Shown piece after piece: positions 61,601 through 64,000 of a DNA stretch of 64,000 nucleotides. The stretch covers positions 1-64,000 of the forward strand of contig DASZME010000022.1 of assembly GCA_035551995.1 (NCBI GenBank), written 5' to 3'. The notes below the pieces were generated by a model. The model worked only from the letters and a program-made list of their open reading frames with translations. It was not told where the DNA came from and ran no database searches. Position 1 is the first letter of the stretch. Each line of letters starts with the position of its first letter. This DNA is from RYN-428 sp035551995 (lineage in GTDB: Bacteria; Planctomycetota; Phycisphaerae; Tepidisphaerales; Tepidisphaeraceae). The position numbers and the translations under genes were made by a program.

Positions 61601-64000
61601 ATCCCAGCAGGACATATTGCCGTCCATCTGGTCGCCCGTTCACGCGGGCGTGGATTGAAACATCGTTGCGATCAACGATCGTTGCGGCGACGAGAGTCGC
61701 CCGTTCACGCGGGCGTGGATTGAAACAGGTATCCGTGATGACGACGCCGCGACGAATCAAGTCGCCCGTTCACGCGGGCGTGGATTGAAACCTGAAGCTG
61801 CTTATCGTCCATCTGGTCGGGCACGTCGCCCGTTCACGCGGGCGTGGATTGAAACTGGCCGCGCGCAATTTTGCACAGAGATTGTAAAGGTCGCCCGTTC
61901 ACGCGGGCGTGGATTGAAACTCCGAGACGCAGTCGGTGATCAATCCCGCCGTCAAGGTCGCCCGTTCACGCGGGCGTGGATTGAAACCATGTGTCCTTGA
62001 GTAGAGGGTCGCCCGCTTACGCGTCGCCCGTTCACGCGGGCGTGGATTGAAACTCTTAGACCGCTTCGGAAAGAGTGCCTTTTGAGGTCGCCCGTTCACG
62101 CGGGCGTGGATTGAAACCGGCCACGCCCGGCGACGTAGAGCTAACGTCGCGTCGCCCGTTCACGCGGGCGTGGATTGAAACTCTGACAGCTCCCGCACTG
62201 GTAGGCAGGGGTTAGTCGCCCGTTCACGCGGGCGTGGATTGAAACGAATCTTGCCCTGCTGCGCGAGTCGCAGGATCGGTCGCCCGTTCACGCGGGCGTG
62301 GATTGAAACAGATTTAGACTTTAATACTTAAGATGTCCCGGAGGTCGCCCGTTCACGCGGGCGTGGATTGAAACCAAAATGCTGCGCGACCTGGCGAAGA
62401 AGCTCGGGTCGCCCGTTCACGCGGGCGTGGATTGAAACATCTAATATTTTCCGCTCGCCTCGAAAGGGGCGGGTCGCCCGTTCACGCGGGCGTGGATTGA
62501 AACATTGATGCGATGCCGCTCTCGCTCTAGCCGCTTCGTCGCCCGTTCACGCGGGCGTGGATTGAAACCGTCGAGCTGCGGAGACAGCGTAGCGCCAAGA
62601 CCGGTCGCCCGTTCACGCGGGCGTGGATTGAAACAATTAATTCGGCATCGGCGGGCGGCGTCGTGCCCGTCGCCCGTTCACGCGGGCGTGGATTGAAACC
62701 CTGATCGAGCCTACCATTCGCTCGAAGCTTACGGTCGCCCGTTCACGCGGGCGTGGATTGAAACTGAAACTACAGAGCAACACCGGAACGTAAAATGGCG
62801 TCGCCCGTTCACGCGGGCGTGGATTGAAACTGGAGCAAGGTGTCGAAAAAATGCGGTCGATATGGTCGCCCGTTCACGCGGGCGTGGATTGAAACCGTCT
62901 ATCAATCCTAACTTGATAGCCTCGGCGGCGTCGCCCGTTCACGCGGGCGTGGATTGAAACCGCTGGCCACCGGGTTGTTTTCTACCAAGCTCCGGTCGCC
63001 CGTTCACGCGGGCGTGGATTGAAACTGAAAGGGATTCGGAAATGAGCGAGACACGCAATGTCGCCCGTTCACGCGGGCGTGGATTGAAACTCTATTTGCT
63101 TTGATGGACATAAGACGACCAGCCTGTCGCCCGTTCACGCGGGCGTGGATTGAAACTTTTAGACCGTTTCGGAAAGAGTGCCTTTTGTGGTCGCCCGTTC
63201 ACGCGGGCGTGGATTGAAACAAGTATTGCTCCATACGGATCGGCGGATGTGGGTGTCGCCCGTTCACGCGGGCGTGGATTGAAACAGTTTCACGCCAAGC
63301 TCATTCAGCCCAAGCTTGGGTCGCCCGTTCACGCGGGCGTGGATTGAAACTTCGATTCGGTCCCGGTGCGGCTCGATTGATGGTGTCGCCCGTTCACGCG
63401 GGCGTGGATTGAAACCGGACAAGATCGCGGAGAAGTTCATCGCATCGGGTCGCCCGTTCACGCGGGCGTGGATTGAAACCGGACAAGCCGAAGATCAAGG
63501 TCGTGACGATGGAGTCGCCCGTTCACGCGGGCGTGGATTGAAACCATGCTCACGCCGCTCAAAACCTTAATGACCAGGTCGCCCGTTCACGCGGGCGTGG
63601 ATTGAAACCATTTTCCCGCGCCGCCTGGATTGCATGTTGCAGTCGCCCGTTCACGCGGGCGTGGATTGAAACCGACGATCGTGATCTTGCCCGGAACACT
63701 GGTCCCGTCGCCCGTTCACGCGGGCGTGGATTGAAACCGTCGTTGGTCAGCCGGCGAATGACGATTGCGACGTCGCCCGTTCACGCGGGCGTGGATTGAA
63801 ACCACTCGCCGTTATAGGCGGTGTCGTCGAATACGGTCGCCCGTTCACGCGGGCGTGGATTGAAACGGTCGATGGTCAGCATGTCCTCGCCGCTGATGCA
63901 CGTCGCCCGTTCACGCGGGCGTGGATTGAAACCCACTCAAGAATCAGCGACGTGTATTTCTGCCGGGTCGCCCGTTCACGCGGGCGTGGATTGAAACCGT
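58699..64000 (+). CRISPR. Type I-C CRISPR array, at least 82 repeats, open at right edge
   Basis: I count 82 repeats from 58699 to 63997, spaced 63-67 bp. The 31-nt repeat starts GTCGCCCGTTCACG and ends GGGCGTGGATTGAAAC, forms a CGCCCG/CGGGCG stem with loop TTCACG, and showed no base change in any copy I read. Spacers are 33-36 nt. One spacer occurs twice (60947 and 61337) and two are near-identical (62054 and 63157). No degenerate terminal repeat is seen, so the array continues outside the window. Short frames inside it are artefacts of the repeat. Confidence 0.99.

Noticed and set aside
58671..63799. Many 60-130 codon frames in both strands within 58.7-64 kb ('RPFTRAWIET', 'FNPRPRERAT' repeats)
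   Set aside because: They are translations of the CRISPR repeat in various frames, not genes.

Overview
The window looks like a chromosomal segment of a planctomycete, most likely of the Phycisphaerae or a related deep lineage. It is GC-rich. Its secreted proteins carry the N-terminal LEPR/'xxRRLLS'-type motif common in that phylum (about 12.6, 17.7 and 32.2 kb). It also holds a PEP-CTERM protein, a Tat-exported Gfo/Idh/MocA oxidoreductase, a 'DWPMWGGDPSR' beta-propeller and families of small palindromic intergenic repeats. Lineage is inferred from these features, not from a marker-gene comparison.

Layout. 0-10.5 kb: a TPR-sulfotransferase running off the left edge, tRNA-Arg(UCU), a PAS/GAF/receiver protein, hemC, an NDUFA9-like reductase, a tandem HD-GYP protein, an aldo/keto reductase and an XRE/ImmA-like pair with an operator palindrome. 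10.6-25 kb: an M28 peptidase with a PDZ domain, LEPR-type surface proteins (one frameshifted), a sirohydrochlorin chelatase, two polytopic membrane proteins, a GspE-N protein, a luciferase-like monooxygenase, a beta-propeller, an EEP-fold hydrolase and a REC-Fis regulator whose phospho-acceptor Asp is Glu. 25-38 kb: YkgJ-like, TPM-domain, tsaE, thiL, a large calpain/SdrD-type protein, a YjhG/YagF D-xylonate dehydratase, a ferredoxin-NADP reductase, and parB with two perfect 16-bp parS sites. 38-49 kb: nuoD, nuoE and nuoF separated by unrelated genes, a DSP-type phosphatase, several secreted or membrane unknowns and the Gfo/Idh protein.

49.9-64 kb is a complete type I-C CRISPR-Cas locus: cas3, then cas5c-cas8c(+internal cas11c)-cas7c-cas4-cas1-cas2, a leader, and an array of at least 82 invariant 31-bp repeats that continues beyond the right edge.

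The most striking signal is between cas3 and cas5c. A free-standing, degenerate CRISPR repeat (52377-52408) keeps the stem and the 11-nt handle of the array repeat. It has its own TATAAT box and ends at a strong Rho-independent terminator, so it should make a crRNA-like RNA of about 90 nt. Its pseudo-spacer matches a site 89 bp downstream that has a TTC PAM and overlaps the promoter of the next transcription unit (a 68-aa ORF followed by the Cascade/adaptation genes). The mismatches fall at positions 6, 12, 13 and 18, that is, at all three flipped-out positions of a type I crRNA within the first 20 nt plus one other. This is the architecture of a CreA/CreR-type CRISPR-repeat-like RNA that makes Cascade repress a promoter. 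Here it would either autorepress the cas operon or silence a small toxin-like gene. A perfect internal Shine-Dalgarno and in-frame GTG in cas8c also predicts Cas11c.
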